Shown here piece by piece: positions 26,116 through 39,879 of a stretch of DNA of 64,000 nt (the stretch's first letter is position 1; every line of letters starts with the position of its first letter). Source of the stretch: Polytrichum commune (Eukaryota > Streptophyta > Polytrichopsida > Polytrichales > Polytrichaceae); assembly GCA_950295325.1 (NCBI GenBank), contig OX485806.1, positions 15,564,001-15,628,000 on the forward strand, read 5' to 3'. Below the pieces are notes generated by a model. The model made no database searches and was not told the DNA's origin. It worked only from the letters and a program-made list of their open reading frames with translations. Both the position numbers and the translations under genes were made by a program.

Positions 26116-28465
26116 GCGATTAAAAAAATAGCTTCTCTCCCTTTCTGAGCTCTGAGCCTTCTCATTGTTCATGGGAGTGTTTGTGTTCCCTCACCAACTT
26201 GGATTTTGAGGTCTAAGTGACAGTGCATCAAGTTTGTTTGATGTGCTGAGGACATCGACTTGCTGCATCCGCTTCTGGACGTATTTGAGGCAATATGCTC
26301 TATTGGATGCATTCATTAGTTTGGAATAAGTTAACTCTAAATATTAACATTGGAGAGTCAACAAAACTCACTTGAGAGATTATATTGGCTCATTTAACAT
26401 TTTGGCCCCAGATGTGCGCTCACATTGACCATGTTCGCCTTGAGTACACTGCAAATTTTGTAAAAGATCCTTACTCAGAAAACCTCTATATTCCTACTTG
26501 TGATTGTTAACTGAAACAATTGAGAGGAAGTGTAAACAATCTCACCCATCTTTTTAAATGTCATCAAAACTTTTGAAGGTGCAGTGAAGTAGTGTTATCT
26601 CAACAAACTTCTTCTGCTCTTATACTCTGAGATTGAAGTTAGCTAGTAAAACTGTATAAACCTGAACCTTGTAGGCAGTCAAACATAAACCTTGTATTAG
26701 AAAAAACGGGAAACTCACCTTGTAAGATTCAGGTTGAGATGAAGTGATTATGACGTATTTCAATGCCACAACAACTTTTATCATTAGGTTGTCCGAGTCT
26801 TAGTTTCCTGGAAGAACGTGGTCGTTTAAAATCTCATGTATGTTACGCACTCAAACAAACTTGTAAATTACCGTGTAGTGGATAGTATAGTGGGTGAGAT
26901 TCTTTTGGGCAAAGTGGTTTAGTCAGTCTAGGTTTTGTGTGTACGTTGTGGTTGGTTTGGGTTTACATAGCTAGAAGGCATGCCTCTTTTGTTGGATTAA
27001 ATTGGGAAGAGAGCACAGAGGAGGCTGTCACTAATGAAGTCTTGTCTTACCCACTGGAAAGTTCAGTTTAATTTAGAAATCACATTTGGGACCTTACAAA
27101 GCCTAGAAGGTAATTCTCTTGAAGTCTATGGGACAGGATGGCTGGGCGTACTGTCTTCTCTAAATAATTATTGGAAAGTTGTGTAATCAATTTGTGTGGC
27201 ATTATCAGGAATAACATAAGACTTATGGTGTCTATCTATTGCACAGCAATACAAATTAAAAACTTAAGGGGATGTGAAAACCAGCAGAGGCAAACCTTAT
27301 CCTTTTGTATATATTTGTCATTGCTAACTGCTGACCCATATATACACATATACGCTTGGGGCCCAAAACATGTAGCCCATCACAATGCATATTTTCGCTC
27401 CTTCCAAGCAGCATCCCAATGTGTTATTTGGTCGTGCTGTTTGGAGGCACACCAAAACATGCTCCCTTCATTCGATACGTGGCATGCACTTCTTCCTATG
27501 TGGTGAAGCGTCACTCTTGATCACATCCTTGGTTTCTATTTTGAGCTAACCGGCCTTTCCAGCAAATCGCATCTCAAAATGCAAGTGGCCTTCGTTTAAT
27601 GTTCACTCAATGTTGTTACATGCCCTTTGTGGTTTGATATTCTTCTAGCTAGGGACTCATTCAATGGTGAATCTACCCACAATTTACCCTTAATGGCTTG
27701 CACGCTTCAAAATGGACATGTCTACTTCAAATGGATAGATCTTGCTCAAACATATGTAAATTTTAGTCATGTTTTTTCACAGTGAATGTATAACTATCAG
27801 AACTCTTTTATCATTTTAAAACGCTCGACCATTCAAATTCATTATTCGTTATTTTTTGATGTGTCACAATGTGTTCACATCTTACAAAATCTTTTGATAG
27901 TTTTACCATGCTATATAATCTTCACAACTTCTGATCACTTTATGGCATTGATGATTTTTTTCCTTGATATCAAGCTTTTCATCAACTTTGAATTTTTGCC
28001 ATATCGATGTGATCCTAAGTTGACGATGCTTCACAACTTCTCTTTTCTGAAAATTTTCGAAACACCTTCAAAAACATGGTTTTATAACACATCTTAGAAT
28101 TTGCAAGACCCCTCGCTCTTTAAGGGTTCAATCTTTGAGACCCTCAAACTATAAAATAAGAGAGAAGTGATTTATAGGTGCAACCCTGTGTGTGGGAGAT
28201 ATTGATTCGCCACCGAAGTTGGTGTATTTAGATCAATGTGAAATGGTGGTTGAAATCATGTCACATTGGGAAAGTATTTGCTGATTACCAAAATGGCCCG
28301 CAATTATGCAATCGGACAAAAACTTGAGATACTTCACAACTGTTGAGCTTTGTCACACTAGCTAGTACACCACACCCTAAAGACTGTCTCCCGAAAACCA
28401 AAAACCAACAATGACACAAAGGGAGAATGAGTGGGAAGAGGAATTTAACATCGGGGACATGAATC
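26116..28465. other. Intergenic, nothing recognised beyond the MetRS 3' UTR
   Basis: The first few hundred bases probably hold the MetRS 3' UTR. ORFs at 27,171-27,506 and 27,786-28,097 show no recognisable domain. No repeat boundary could be fixed. Confidence 0.5.
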
Positions 28466-28849
28466 AAGGCATGTGGCTGTTATGATCGGTCCGTTTTCCA
28501 TGTCCTCCAACTTCTACCGAATAGATTCACTCAATAAAACTTGTGTTTGATTAGTAAATCTATGATGAAGCATTGACCAAAAAAAAACATATAGAAAATT
28601 GAATCTTTTCTAATTTAGTTATGATTATTGGAAGTGCGTGTTTGTTTATTTCTTAAGTGAATGTATAGATCCTCCCAGTTGTGTTCAATATTGAGTGTAA
28701 AATAGATGATAAAATTGAAGACAGAGTTTAATCTCTCTTAAACATGTATCTTTATGGTGTTTGTTCTTTGAACCTCACCTAACCACACACCAATCGAAAT
28801 ATAGGTGTTTGATTTAAGAAAAAACAACCGAATAATGCCCGCATGCCTT
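28466..28849. mobile_element. MITE family I, copy 2
   Basis: Ends AAGGCATGTGGCTGTTAT and the reverse complement of AAGGCATGCGGGCATTAT. The internal sequence is collinear with the copy at 25,117-25,484. Length 384 bp. Confidence 0.8.
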
Positions 28850-29484
28850 AATGGTGAAATGGAGCCGTGAATCGTGATAAATGTGCACAAATCGAATGGC
28901 TTCGAGAGACCACAACATTAGGGTGACACAAAGAAATGATGAGGAGGATCGGATACTCTATCCAACACGGCGTTTGTACATACATGCTATTTTTGTTGTC
29001 CAATATAATAGTTGTTGTGTTGTGAGGGTGTTCCTTAAGAGAATGTCCTTCTATCGAGATGAGAGGGAGTCCCGATAAGAAATAGTTTAAAATTAAAAGG
29101 GAGGAATAGAAGCGGAGCAAGAAACAATCTCCTATAGGTTGTCGGTTTATGTAACCATTTGAACCAACCTAGGGAGGAAGAGACTCTACCATGTGAACTT
29201 GAATCAACACCATGTGGATAGTCGTCTGTAGTGAGTGGGGAAAATACATTGTTTGTAGATTCATGTCATTTGTTTGAAGGGTCCCTTGTTTTTCCAAAAC
29301 AACAATTGTTTTGTTGTGAAGTTGTTTCTTGAGGGAATATCTTCCTATCGAGATGACTCGGAAGTCCCAATGAGAAATGGTTAAAACAAACGGAGGGCAC
29401 TAGAAGCAAAGTAAAAGAACAATCTCTTATCAATTGTCGGCTTGTTTATTGCATGTGAACCACCATATGGAGGAAGCGGAGAGA

Positions 29485-29729
29485 GGGTAAATTGCATATG
29501 AGCATACCTCTCATCCATCCAACATGGAAACTTGACTCCTATAGGTTTGTAGCCAATTCATCTCAAATGAATTGGACCAAATTAATTTGGGATCTTTAAA
29601 GTTACTTCCAGTGCCAAATCAACTAGGGAAATTTTATCCAAGCAGCATGTCACTTCAATAGTTTTATTTATTTATTTATTTATTATTTGGTTGGATGAAT
29701 GAGAGGTATGCTCTTGTGTGATAATTCCC
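29485..29729. mobile_element. MITE family II, copy 1
   Basis: The TIRs contain CATACCTCTCATCCATCC on the left and the reverse complement of CATACCTCTCATTCATCC on the right, with outer ends GGGTAAATTGCA and GGGAATTATCACA. It is 245 bp and AT-rich, with a TTTA tandem run near 29,665. Relatives lie at about 40,905-41,110, 63,408-63,638 and a right end at about 42,035-42,075. Confidence 0.75.
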
Positions 29730-30420
29730 TATGTTAGGAGAAAGCATCATTGGCACGTGAACTTGAACCGATGTCATGTGGAAAGTTATATGCAATGAGT
29801 GAAAATAATGACTCCCAAATATGTTAGTTAGAATAACATTTAGATGCTTGAGAATAAAAGGTGGCTGCCAAGTAGTTTAGTCATCATGACACTTGAATGC
29901 TTGAGAAATGAAAGGCGGTTACATGTTACACACATGAGAAAGCAACATTCAAAAGCTTGCACTCGAAGTAACGTGCGGCCGGATCATGCTTCACTTTTGT
30001 CAAAAAGCGGATCCCTTGGTTTGCCTTTCTTTCTATTGGTTTTGCTAAATCCTTTTGCATGGAGGCATGGAAGATGGGCACTAGTGCTAATGTTTAAAGT
30101 TTCAATTTACGACACTATAGCCACATTGAGTAAACCAAAGCCAATTGTGATAGGTTGTGGATTTTCTCAACAACATCCACGTTGCCTGTCCACACTTGTC
30201 GCTTCGGGGTACACCGGTTCTGGTATCACGTATGGGTCACACTATTTTGGGAGAGGGAATCAATTAGTGTGGATGCCACACAAGTGCAGTTAAGAGCTAC
30301 TTAGTGTTTGACCAAACGCATGTCTACCTCAGCCGATTACATAATCCCATAATTGGTGCACTTGGGACTTATTCACAATCGTTGTTGAGTACGGAAATCT
30401 CAACAACTCCCAGTGGATGC

Positions 30421-31004
30421 CTAAGGGGCTACTTACATCATGGACCATGAAGTTGTCCCATATTGGAGGGCATTTTTCCATGAACATATTTCATGGTCAC
30501 CTTTCCATGGTCTGATTTTTATAATGCTTTTTCAAAGTCTTTGGGCCCCTGACTAGGTGTAAACTGAATGTGAACCAAGAAAAGTGAGCATGCACCAAAA
30601 AATGGATGTGCTGATTTTCTTTTATATATGTCAAAATGGTGAGTTTTGGGAAATTCTTTCATGTTTGACCTTTTTGCCTTCTTCCCTTCTTTCCTCGTAA
30701 CTAAGGAAACGTTTGGCCAAAAGAAGAAGAAGAAAAAGAAGAATGGCATTTCTCTACCATGGTCCCTTGACATTTGTAGGGAGAGAACCTCTTTTGCCTC
30801 TCCCACATCAAAACCCTTTGGACCATGACAATGGATAACGTAGGCCTGAATATAGGCCTCTTGGGGACCTCAAGTTCCATGGTCACTCTTAAAATTTTTC
30901 ATTGATGTAAACCAAAGTGGTCCCGGGACGAGTTCACCAGCCAATCACATATTTTAGAGGAGCAAGGGACGACTTTATGGTCCACGATGTAAACAACCCC
31001 TAAG
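30421..31004. mobile_element. 584-bp TIR element, 3-bp TSD TGC
   Basis: The left end CTAAGGGGCTACTTACATC matches the reverse complement of the right end, CTTAGGGGTTGTTTACATC. Pairing continues through GTGGACCAT.AAGT.GTCCC for about 39 bp in total. TGC flanks both sides (30,418-30,420 and 31,005-31,007). The interior has a polypurine run (AAGAAGAAG) and no coding frame. The superfamily is not assigned. Confidence 0.8.
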
Positions 31005-31019
31005 TGCATTCTACGTAGA

Positions 31020-31330
31020 GAAATATTACTAAGGTTGATGGGTCTTAACTAATAACTTTCTTTGACTAGCCTACTTCTCCTAGGACATGAAACACATGAT
31101 TAGTACTAGATGGTTAGCAAATCCAAATCGAGTCTGTAGCCACTTTCCTCATAATTCTCGCAACTCATATGAGTATATGGTTCATTATCAAAGTGAAGAT
31201 TCCCGTACTCATCAAATGGTCATATCGGTCCCCTCAATTATGTTGACTATCGAACCTAGAATGGTTATCATATTTTGAACATGTAGTCCAATCTCTTTTA
31301 AACACACGTCTTTTTTAGTATCCGTTCTTG
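31020..31330 (+). repeat. Dispersed repeat family V, copy 2
   Basis: Collinear with 15,450-15,750: CTCCTAGGACATGAAACACA, TAGATGGTTAGCAAATCC, CTCATATGAGTATATGG, CATGTAGTCCAATCTC and TCCGTTCTTGAA. It is followed at 31,945 by family VI in the same orientation. Confidence 0.65.
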
Positions 31331-31944
31331 AAAGTGTGAAGAGTCATAGCTTAAGTTAACGCTTGTCCTCTGGACTAGCATCGAGTCAGCAATGAGGTAT
31401 CTTTGAGTGTCAAGGTACGATTAGTTGTCCACTTGCAAAATCATATGGGATTCATATGCTATTGTTAGGTGTTATGTCCTTGGGCCTCATAAACTACCTC
31501 ACCCAATTCTACCCAATTGATCCTTGGGGAGTTCGCTAGGTCCCAAAACATGGTTAAGGTATGTGAGCCTAAAACGGACACCGGTTGCAAAGCGGTCACT
31601 TCCTTTAAATCACAAAATCACAAGAAATAAACATCGTTTTAGAATGCAAAATCTAAGAGCATCGTACGTCGACAATTCGTCGAGCTTCTAATTTCAGGCT
31701 CACCGACATCGTTGTGCGCGAACCACCTGCATGGCATTATTACGTAGCTCACCAAATGGTGCGAGGGGGGAGGCCGGGGCTCCAAACAATATTCAACACA
31801 TCGATGGTTTCTTTTTCTCGTTCCAAACCATCGATTCCAAGAATCAGATGAAACGTGAAGTCCACCTAAATGAATACCAAACCATTAGGTTGATGCATGC
31901 TTTGTTAATTATGACGTTTGTTCTTTGAGCCTTGCCTCCAGTGA

Positions 31945-32260
31945 TCGATCGGGGATATTTTTGGGCATGCATAATCGGTTGAGATCCTCGTGTTTGCAAG
32001 TCCAGCCAGTTACATACATGTTGACGTCCATCCTCCGGTTTTTTTTTTTTAAATCGGGGTACAGTGTATTCCTTAAATTCCTCTAAAACGATCGGTAATT
32101 TTCCTGCAGTCTCCAACTTCACAAACTCAACCGCTTCATCTGCAACTAACTGCCTGTTCGATCTCCCCGACCATAGCTCGCCTCACCGCACACCCATCAA
32201 ATATAGGTGTCCGATCGATTTGGAAAAGTAACCGAATAACACCCACACACACACCCCCTG
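31945..32260 (+). repeat. Dispersed repeat family VI, copy 2
   Basis: Parallel to 365-600: GGGATATTTTTGGGCA, GAGATCCTCGTGTTTGCAAG, CAGTTACATACATGTTGAC and TTCCTGCAGTC. The following CACACCCATCAAATATAGG word belongs to the same larger composite that is seen inverted at 62,635-63,250. Confidence 0.6.
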
Positions 32261-32364
32261 AAACTGGATGCCCACCATCAGAAGACGGATCGAGTGAAGC
32301 ACAAACCGAGCAACATAAGAGTTGGGTGTCGAACAACGACTGCAGGAGGGCACTGTAACATACA

Positions 32365-32445
32365 TACAGACAGACACACAGACACACACACAGACAGACA
32401 CACATATCTCTATCTATCTATCTATCTATCTATCGAGTACGCAGA
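32365..32445. repeat. Microsatellites (CAGA/CACA)n and (TCTA)n
   Basis: A run of ACAGACAGACACACA-type units is followed by TCTATCTATC repeats. The translated Cys/Val-rich ORFs on the minus strand (32,136-32,405) come from this repeat and are not genes. Confidence 0.9.
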
Positions 32446-35000
32446 TAGATAGCTAGGGAGGGGTGGTCTAGCTAGCTAGGTCGATGCTTGTGATAGATGG
32501 GACCGGTGCTTGTGATAGACGGGACCGGGAGGGGAGGGGGGCCTTTCAGAAACGGACGGTGCAGCTTTATCAACACCGTATCGAAATGGCCCAAAAAACA
32601 AACTCGTCAAAACTCCATCGATCCAAGGCAGGCATACGGAGGAGGGAGGGGAGGGCCTTATCCAGTACTCCTGGCCTGGCGCCTGAGTCGCTTGCTGATA
32701 GCAACAAAAGGCAGGCAGGCAGGCAAGGTCGGTGTGAAGGAGCAATCTGTGACTCGTATAACTCCGAGTACGCTCGTACAAGTGCAACCCACGCCACGCC
32801 TTCAGGCTTCAATTATGCTGCCCGGCCTGCACGGAGTTTGTATATATCTATTTTTCTATCGATACATATATATATCCCAATTAGTGCGTGCCATTATTTG
32901 GAGACATGCCAGTGTTATAATGTGTGACTTTGGAGTTCAATAAGTTGTTTGGACGATATAAAACATATCTGATTCTGCCTGGTAGAATAGTACGTTCTCA
33001 TTAAATAGTTATAGCGTTGCGGAACAACAAAGGGTAACACACACAGTATAGTTGGGGTAGTCGGTGTAGATGTCTGTCACTTAGTATTACCTAAGGTGAA
33101 AACTAGTGTTGGTGTGGTATTGTCTCTTAATTTTGATACCATTTGGGAATCTATAATGAGGATTTTGTGGTTTTTTGATACTAGTAGGGTGTGAGTATTG
33201 ATTGTAGTTTTTGTTTTTGTTTTTGTTGTTTTTTTGTTTGGTGTGGGCCAAGCCTATATAAAGTTTCTATTAGTTTGACATACCCACCAAATTTCAGTAT
33301 TATTGATGTTTATTAATTGACTGGTATTACAAATTTGATACCCATGGGTAGGTTCTTTGATACCATTATTCATGTTTATTATTGATATCCACACATTATT
33401 GACCTATATACCAAACCAATGTTGGTGAATACGTAGGCCAAATGTTGGTAAGCATTGTTTTGTGTGGATAGAGAGAATTCTCTAGGGTACTAAGATACAT
33501 GGTCCTCTTGTGGGCACTTCCAATTCCACTTACATCTCGAAGTGTCGGATCGGATTAAAAATTGTCTCATGTGGTGGGCAACCGCGAGTCTTAAAGACTG
33601 TCATGTCAAATTTTGGACTCCAAATCAAGATGTGAAAAACAAACACTATAAGAGGTCAGAGTGAAAGTTCTCTTCCTCTTTAAGTGATTAGAGAGGCCCT
33701 CCCTACTGTGTTCATAAATGAACCTTGAAAGATATTTAGATTATGAACACATGTCCTCATCTGACACGTGCACTTTTAGTGTCCATTCTTAGCTACAAAC
33801 TTTACCATATACCACTCAAATACAAGTATTGTTTGAGAAAATTGACCACAAAAAGGCCCACATGCCTTAACGGTGTGTTGAATATTCAGTGACTCAACGC
33901 CAACACCCGTTTAATCAGTCGCATTGCCGCTCTCATGTCTCCCAACAAACACGTGGCAAATGCGTGTTTAATATCCTCCTGCCACCTTTACATACATCAA
34001 TGCACCAAGTCGATTGAACGCTGAATAAATACTGACCAGGCAACAGGCATAAACAATAGTTTATGGAGCTCAGGAAGGACAAAGCAATGACCATCATTGA
34101 CTGCTTCAAATGGCCATACATATTCATCCCTAATATTACTTAGCCCAATACTCTTTAAAGCAAGCTCAACTCCTAATGCGCTGGTCAACCGACACTACCA
34201 CACAACTCGCTTGCATGCTTGTTGCGTTTGCTGGGCGGAGGAGGTCACGCTTTGTTCTTCTTGTTATGTTCCATGTTGATCTTCAATGTTGATCCTTCAT
34301 GGTGCATCTATAATGTGTTGTTGGAACATGTACCATATCTTTGCCAATCTTCATAGTTTTCGCATGTTATTGTCATTCTTTGTTTCAAGTTGTTGTGATT
34401 TTTGATATTCATGTTGGTGGATGCGTCCACACTTTGCTCTTGTTATTATTGTCCCCTCATTCTTCAATGTGGGATCTTCTATGATGCAGAGTCCATATTG
34501 TATCAATGTAACATATATCATATCGTCATCAATGTTCATAATATTTGCATGTTGCTGTCATCCTTCGTGTTTGTGTTGTTATGAATTCTAATACTCATGT
34601 TGGTGTATGCGTCATGGAGGTTTATGAGAGATTTATTTACTAGGGAGCAAAACATCTGTAACCTGGTTGGGAAATTGTAGTCAGTGTGACAATATGTTAT
34701 AGACTTGACAAATGAACATGCAATATTAAGATAGTACAACCAATGTATGGGATGAGACCCTATGGGTGGAGCCATGATGCCTCCATGATGGCATGTATGT
34801 ATGTGAGCGCCATGGGATGGCCTCTTGTTACATGTTATGTGGCTGTAACGACGACCTGGCAACTTGGCAACCTCCACCCACAATAGCCGACATGTACTGC
34901 CACCCTTTACAACGGGCACCCGAGCTATATTTGGAGTAGCAATGTATGGACCTGCTCAGTAACGTGACATGCATGCATGCAGTTGTGCGGCAATGTTGGC
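32446..35000. other. Intergenic, no gene recognised
   Basis: Overlapping ORFs at 32,484-32,943 and 34,536-34,919 have no domain or splice context. A partial family V piece lies near 33,690-33,830. The 32,500-32,830 part is GC-richer than its flanks, but I see no exon structure. Confidence 0.45.
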
Positions 35001-35079
35001 TAACGGGCACATTGAGAGTCGAATTTGCCTTAATGAGTATTAAGTTAACTAATATTAGGGCATATTCATGAATGCTTGT

Positions 35080-35660
35080 AGCGAGCAAGCGAGGAGCCGC
35101 CACGGTTATAAGCTGGGTACAGTTGAAACAATGATTTTCAGCACCGGAGCGTGGTTATTATTTTTGACGTAAACTCCATTTTAATGGGTCTTGTTAGCAA
35201 TCGAAAGGGGATTCTAGTGCATCTTAGCATGGAGTATTTGGATATAGTATGAATGAATTTGGTTATTTTGAAAATGTTGCCTACATGTGTCATCAAAATG
35301 CAACCTTAGGCTCTCACAAATGATCATAATTTGATTGTGTACATATTTGTAATCAATGTCGAGGCTTTAGGACTAGTTTTTGAATCAAAATGTAAGGTGG
35401 TTTATTAATAGTGATAAGAGCAAGCAAGGAGGCACCACAATTGTAGGTTAGGTACAGAAGAAACAGCGACAATCACCCTTTTAAGCAACTGAGCGTACAT
35501 ATTATCATTAGCATGAATTTTATCTTTAAGTGTGTCTTGTTAGTAATTGAAATTAAGGAGATCCCCGTGCATCTTAGCATAGATCATTTAGATGCCAGAT
35601 GAATAAGTTGTGAATTTCCAAGCATTGTTTTAAATGTGTCACCCACACTAACCTTAATAA
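35080..35660. repeat. Diverged direct duplication, period about 330 bp
   Basis: Copy 1 (35,080-35,310) and copy 2 (35,405-35,650) share AGCAAGC.AGGAG.C.CCAC, GTACAG..GAAACA, TCTTGTTAG.AAT.GAAA and GTGCATCTTAGCAT. A third fragment occurs near 38,545-38,650. It is non-coding. Confidence 0.6.
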
Positions 35661-36690
35661 GCTGGCATAGACTTACATATTCCGAAACATGTACATCTTT
35701 GACATCCACGTCTAGGTTTTAGGGCCGTTTTTGGATCAAAATGTATGGTGGATTTCGGATCAAGGTTGCTTTTGGATCAAGGTCATTTTTGTGCATGCGT
35801 GTGTGTTTGGGAGCTTTGAGTGCGTTCTTGTGAGGAGTGGACGACTGGGTCGCCTCATCATGGGTGACCAATTTGTTTTGGAATACTAAGCCTTGGAAAA
35901 AGTCCTCAGGAACCTGAAGAACGATTTGATGAACCACCCAGCTATAAAGGGGCCCATAACACAAAACCTTTACCAAAGTGGGGCACACTTGAGAAGTTTG
36001 AAGCCAGGTGTCAAATGCTCATTGGTGGGATAACACTCTCTCTATTGACTAGATTGCCAGCTCAAGACAAATGGGTTGGGGTTTTTCTGTAAACCCTAAA
36101 CTCCGTAATATCAACCCCCATAATGTCACACACTCTCTAATATCCTGAAACCCTAGGGAACGGATGTTCGTAGTTCAAATCTCACTCCTTATTGTCACAT
36201 TCCTCTCCCTTATATCACGAAATTTGTCATTAATGCAAACTATCCAAAAAGTCAACTCACACCCTCACATTGCGCCATGTGTCAACATGTGGAGTGTCAC
36301 CTTCTTATTCTTATTCTTATTCTTCTTATGCCACTTGTTGAATGTTGATGCATGTGTCCGCCACATCGCCTGGGAAGGCCAAGTGGAGTGGACTACACTA
36401 GCGTAGGTGACAGGAGATCGAATTCAAATTGTTTTCACATCTCCTTTGTGTTATTCCATAATTTCACATGCTACACTAAATCTATAATATCACGCATCCA
36501 TGTTAACACTACAAAACTCCATGATATCATGTGCACTTTGGTTGCCACAGGTGTGATACTACGGAGTTTAGAGTGTACTGGGGATGTTATTAGTCTAAGA
36601 ATAAATTAGTAGATCATAAAAGGTGATCAACGTACCCTAACAATGATTTGGATCTTGTATGATTTGCATCCACAGAGATTGTCAATGGTG

Positions 36691-36691
36691 C

Positions 36692-36729
<38 letters not shown>
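36691..36729. repeat. (TA)n microsatellite
   Basis: An uninterrupted TA dinucleotide run in an AT-rich intergenic region. Confidence 0.95.
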
Positions 36730-36731
<2 letters not shown>

Positions 36732-36975
36732 TAACTTCAGTACTTCAAATGCCAAAAACAGTCTTATGAGATTTGAAACTAGTTGAAATAAGAGGTTATG
36801 GTACATGTCATTGTTAGAAAAATGTGATCAACCCTAGCTAATGTTTCATATGTATTTTTCTGCATCCAAGCTACTGCTGGTGGCACTTACGGTGTTACTT
36901 ATCCTAACCTCAATGTTTTCAATGTCAAATATAGTCCTCCGATATCCGGATATACTGACAATTAGAGGCTATTCA

Positions 36976-37305
36976 AAGGTCTGTGGGCACTGTTATTTGG
37001 TTATTTTGATTAATCGGACACCTATATTCAATTGGTGTGTAGTTCGGGAAGGATAAAAGAACAAACACTATAAAGGCACATGTTTAAAAGAGATTGGACT
37101 AAGTTTTTGATTTTTAATTAACTACTCCACACTCAATAATGAACACAATTGAAAGGACCTATGTATCCAATTAAGTAATCAACAAACATGCACTTCCGAT
37201 AATGATAATCAAGTAAGGGGAGATCCGATTTTCATCCGAGTTTTTCTCATGGTTCATTGTAGATTTGCTAATTGAAAAACAAACCGAGTAACACCCACAT
37301 ACCTT
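36976..37305. mobile_element. MITE family I, copy 3 (opposite orientation)
   Basis: It begins AAGGTCTGTGGGCACTGTT and ends with the reverse complement of AAGGTATGTGGGTGTTAC. Internal words are the reverse complement of the copy at 28,466-28,849 (AAGAGATTGGACT, CTACTCCACACTCAATA). Length 330 bp. Confidence 0.75.
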
Positions 37306-37519
37306 CCATATTATTCTAGAGAAATGTGATCAACCGTAGCCAATGTTCCGAATCTTATATCTGCATCCACTAGACTGTTGATAGTGCTCATCATGATGTT
37401 TGAGTGACTTCTTCAACTCTGTGATAATGGTCACACTCACTCGAGCGGCTTTACACACGACTCAGTTAGACATTCCCGCAGGTAAGTCTATCTTAAAGTT
37501 TTAATCCTCGTAAATGAAT

Positions 37520-38270
37520 GGATAAATGAATGGGAAGAACTGACTGCTAGTTACAGATGACCCGGTTGAGTTTGAGAAACAACCGGTTGAAGTTGAAGAC
37601 TTCAGGAAGAGTACCCATCATTTTGTAGGAATCTGTGGAATATACCTCAAAATATTAAAGAGAAACCGAAAGATCATCACATGCACCCGGTTGGATTTGG
37701 AAACACTTGGATTTTGACCGATTGTGCCCAAAAATGTCCCCGGAACCAATGAACGGGGAGAAGCATCAACTACTTACAGATGAATCTCTCAAAACAACCC
37801 TTCAAAACGCAACCCCAAATTGAAAACGAAGACGTCACTTGAAATCCTCAATATAATCTCCCTGTCACAAGAACCAACAAGCGTAGGGCATCGTCACTAC
37901 AAGAAGTGGAGCTAGATGGTGCATTCTCAATTCTCCACACTGTACCGGGAACATGTATCATATAGTTCATGCACAAGTTGAATATGAGTTTTGTGTTTCA
38001 TTCCTATATTCTTGGATCGACTTCTTGGATTTGAACCAACCCTTCATCTGAAAGGCTGAAATTCAAGAGCCCTTCACAATGAAACTCATATGAGGGCTTC
38101 AATCTTGAACACTGATACCGATCATTTTAGAGAACGTTAAAGAATATACCTTGAACTGATAAAGGGAAAAACCGAAAGATGTCAACACGTAACCGGTTGG
38201 ACTTGGAAACACTTGGAGGATCTCAACCGTGTGTGCCCAAAAATCTCCTCAGACATCGCCTCAGACACTG
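37520..38270 (-). repeat. Two minus-oriented copies of repeat family VI
   Basis: 37,520-37,750 and about 38,100-38,270 both contain ACCGAAAGAT, ACCCGGTTGGA or ACCGGTTGGA, TTGGAAACACTTGGA and GTGCCCAAAAAT, the reverse complement of the words at 365-600. Confidence 0.6.
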
Positions 38271-39688
38271 GGCTGGATGGCAACTTTACTTTTAAGGAGG
38301 GCCAATGGAAGGGCCTCCAACAAGCTGGCCACTCATATTCACGTCCAGACTCCAAACACCCTGGGCCCCCATGGCATTTGGACTGGGTAGCATGTTCGAT
38401 TCCTCGACCCCAACTTTGATGAATTTTTCTTCTGAGCTAGCTGCCACCTAGTAGACACCCTAGCTAACAACGTCTTCGTGTACTTTTGCGAAATCCACCC
38501 AAACGTTCACATAAGGTAGATTAAGGTAGATGATCCGTGTGCTAAAACCGTCACTTTAAGCGCGGAGTGTATGTGTTATTATGAGATTGATGACGTTTTA
38601 TATTTTTCTCATGGGTAATTGAAAGGGGATTCCAACGCACGTACGTCCGTCTTGTTTGAACTCCGTATGCAAAAGATATAAGGACTCAAAGTTTCTATTG
38701 ATAGATGACTCAAGACCAAGGCATGGACACGATGTTGAGGTGGTGGACATTCTCATATTCAACAGAGTTAGTTCGTAAAGTAAGGTGGATGAAACCATAA
38801 GTTAGTCCCAAGCCGTGAGTTTTATGAGAATTGGCACAAAGCTAGTCGAATTTTCTCAATGCTTGAGTTATCATCCACAAGGAGTGGTGTCGGGCTGTTA
38901 AAAATTGCTTTTCTAGGTTGTCCTACTAGGATGGGTGGGCCAAGCCAACCTTCCATAAGTCAATCCAAGATTTACTAGGACAAATTAAGGTCCCATGTGC
39001 ATACCCTTTTTCAGAGCCTAAAAATCTCTCAAAGTTTGAGAGGTGGGAGGAGGAGACCCCAAACTTAAAAAATAGGCTCCCAAACATAATGAGCTAGCGA
39101 GCTCCTAATAAAAAGTTTTCTCAAAGAAGGATCAAACCCACGATTTTGTCTCTCTTTGAGGGACTTTATGGATTACTCTAATATGCATTTATTGTGGAAA
39201 ATTTGAAGGCGTTGGTTTTGGATGTGGCGTTGGTTTTAGCACCCACTTACCTTATGTTGAATCAAAGTGTAGTACTACGTCACACACAAATTATGAGATT
39301 TGTAATTTGGGTGCCTACGGCCTAACCGTGTGTTTGGATTAGGTGCAAAGTGCAAGTACAAAGTACCCATATTGATTTGTTATGCAATGCACAACTTCAT
39401 GTGGATTATGATCCCTTTGGAGGTCCCCTTTGTCTAATAGAATGAGGTCAACCTCAAACAACCAATGATGTGTATCATATACTAGATGTAGTCCAAATCT
39501 TTTGTCCAAAGGAATGTTTGAGTTGCGTGCATTAATTGTGTTAAAAGTAGTGTTGGACTTTCCTCACAAAGCATTAATCGACCACACAAATGCACCCCGG
39601 TAGATTCGCATCAAACACGCGTATATAGGTGGAAAACAAGTATTTGAAGACCCTTGGCAAGGACTACATAATATATACAGGCCAAATA

Positions 39689-39710
39689 CACACACACACA
39701 CACACACACA
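39689..39710. repeat. (CA)n microsatellite
   Basis: CACACACACA run followed by TATCTATATATC. Confidence 0.9.
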
Positions 39711-39879
39711 TATCTATATATCACATCAATCAAATAGGAAGGTTGCGTGATGAGCTTGGTTGCTTGGATTGCACTACACCTCATTTTGATCATCGTGGAG
39801 TCGTGATTATTTCATACTGTATATAAGCACCGCAATGAAAACACTTTTCACCGTTCTTGAAGCCAATTTGTTTTTTGAG

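Noticed and set aside
29844-30293. 149-aa ORF
   Set aside because: No recognisable domain, no consistent splice context, and located among repeats.
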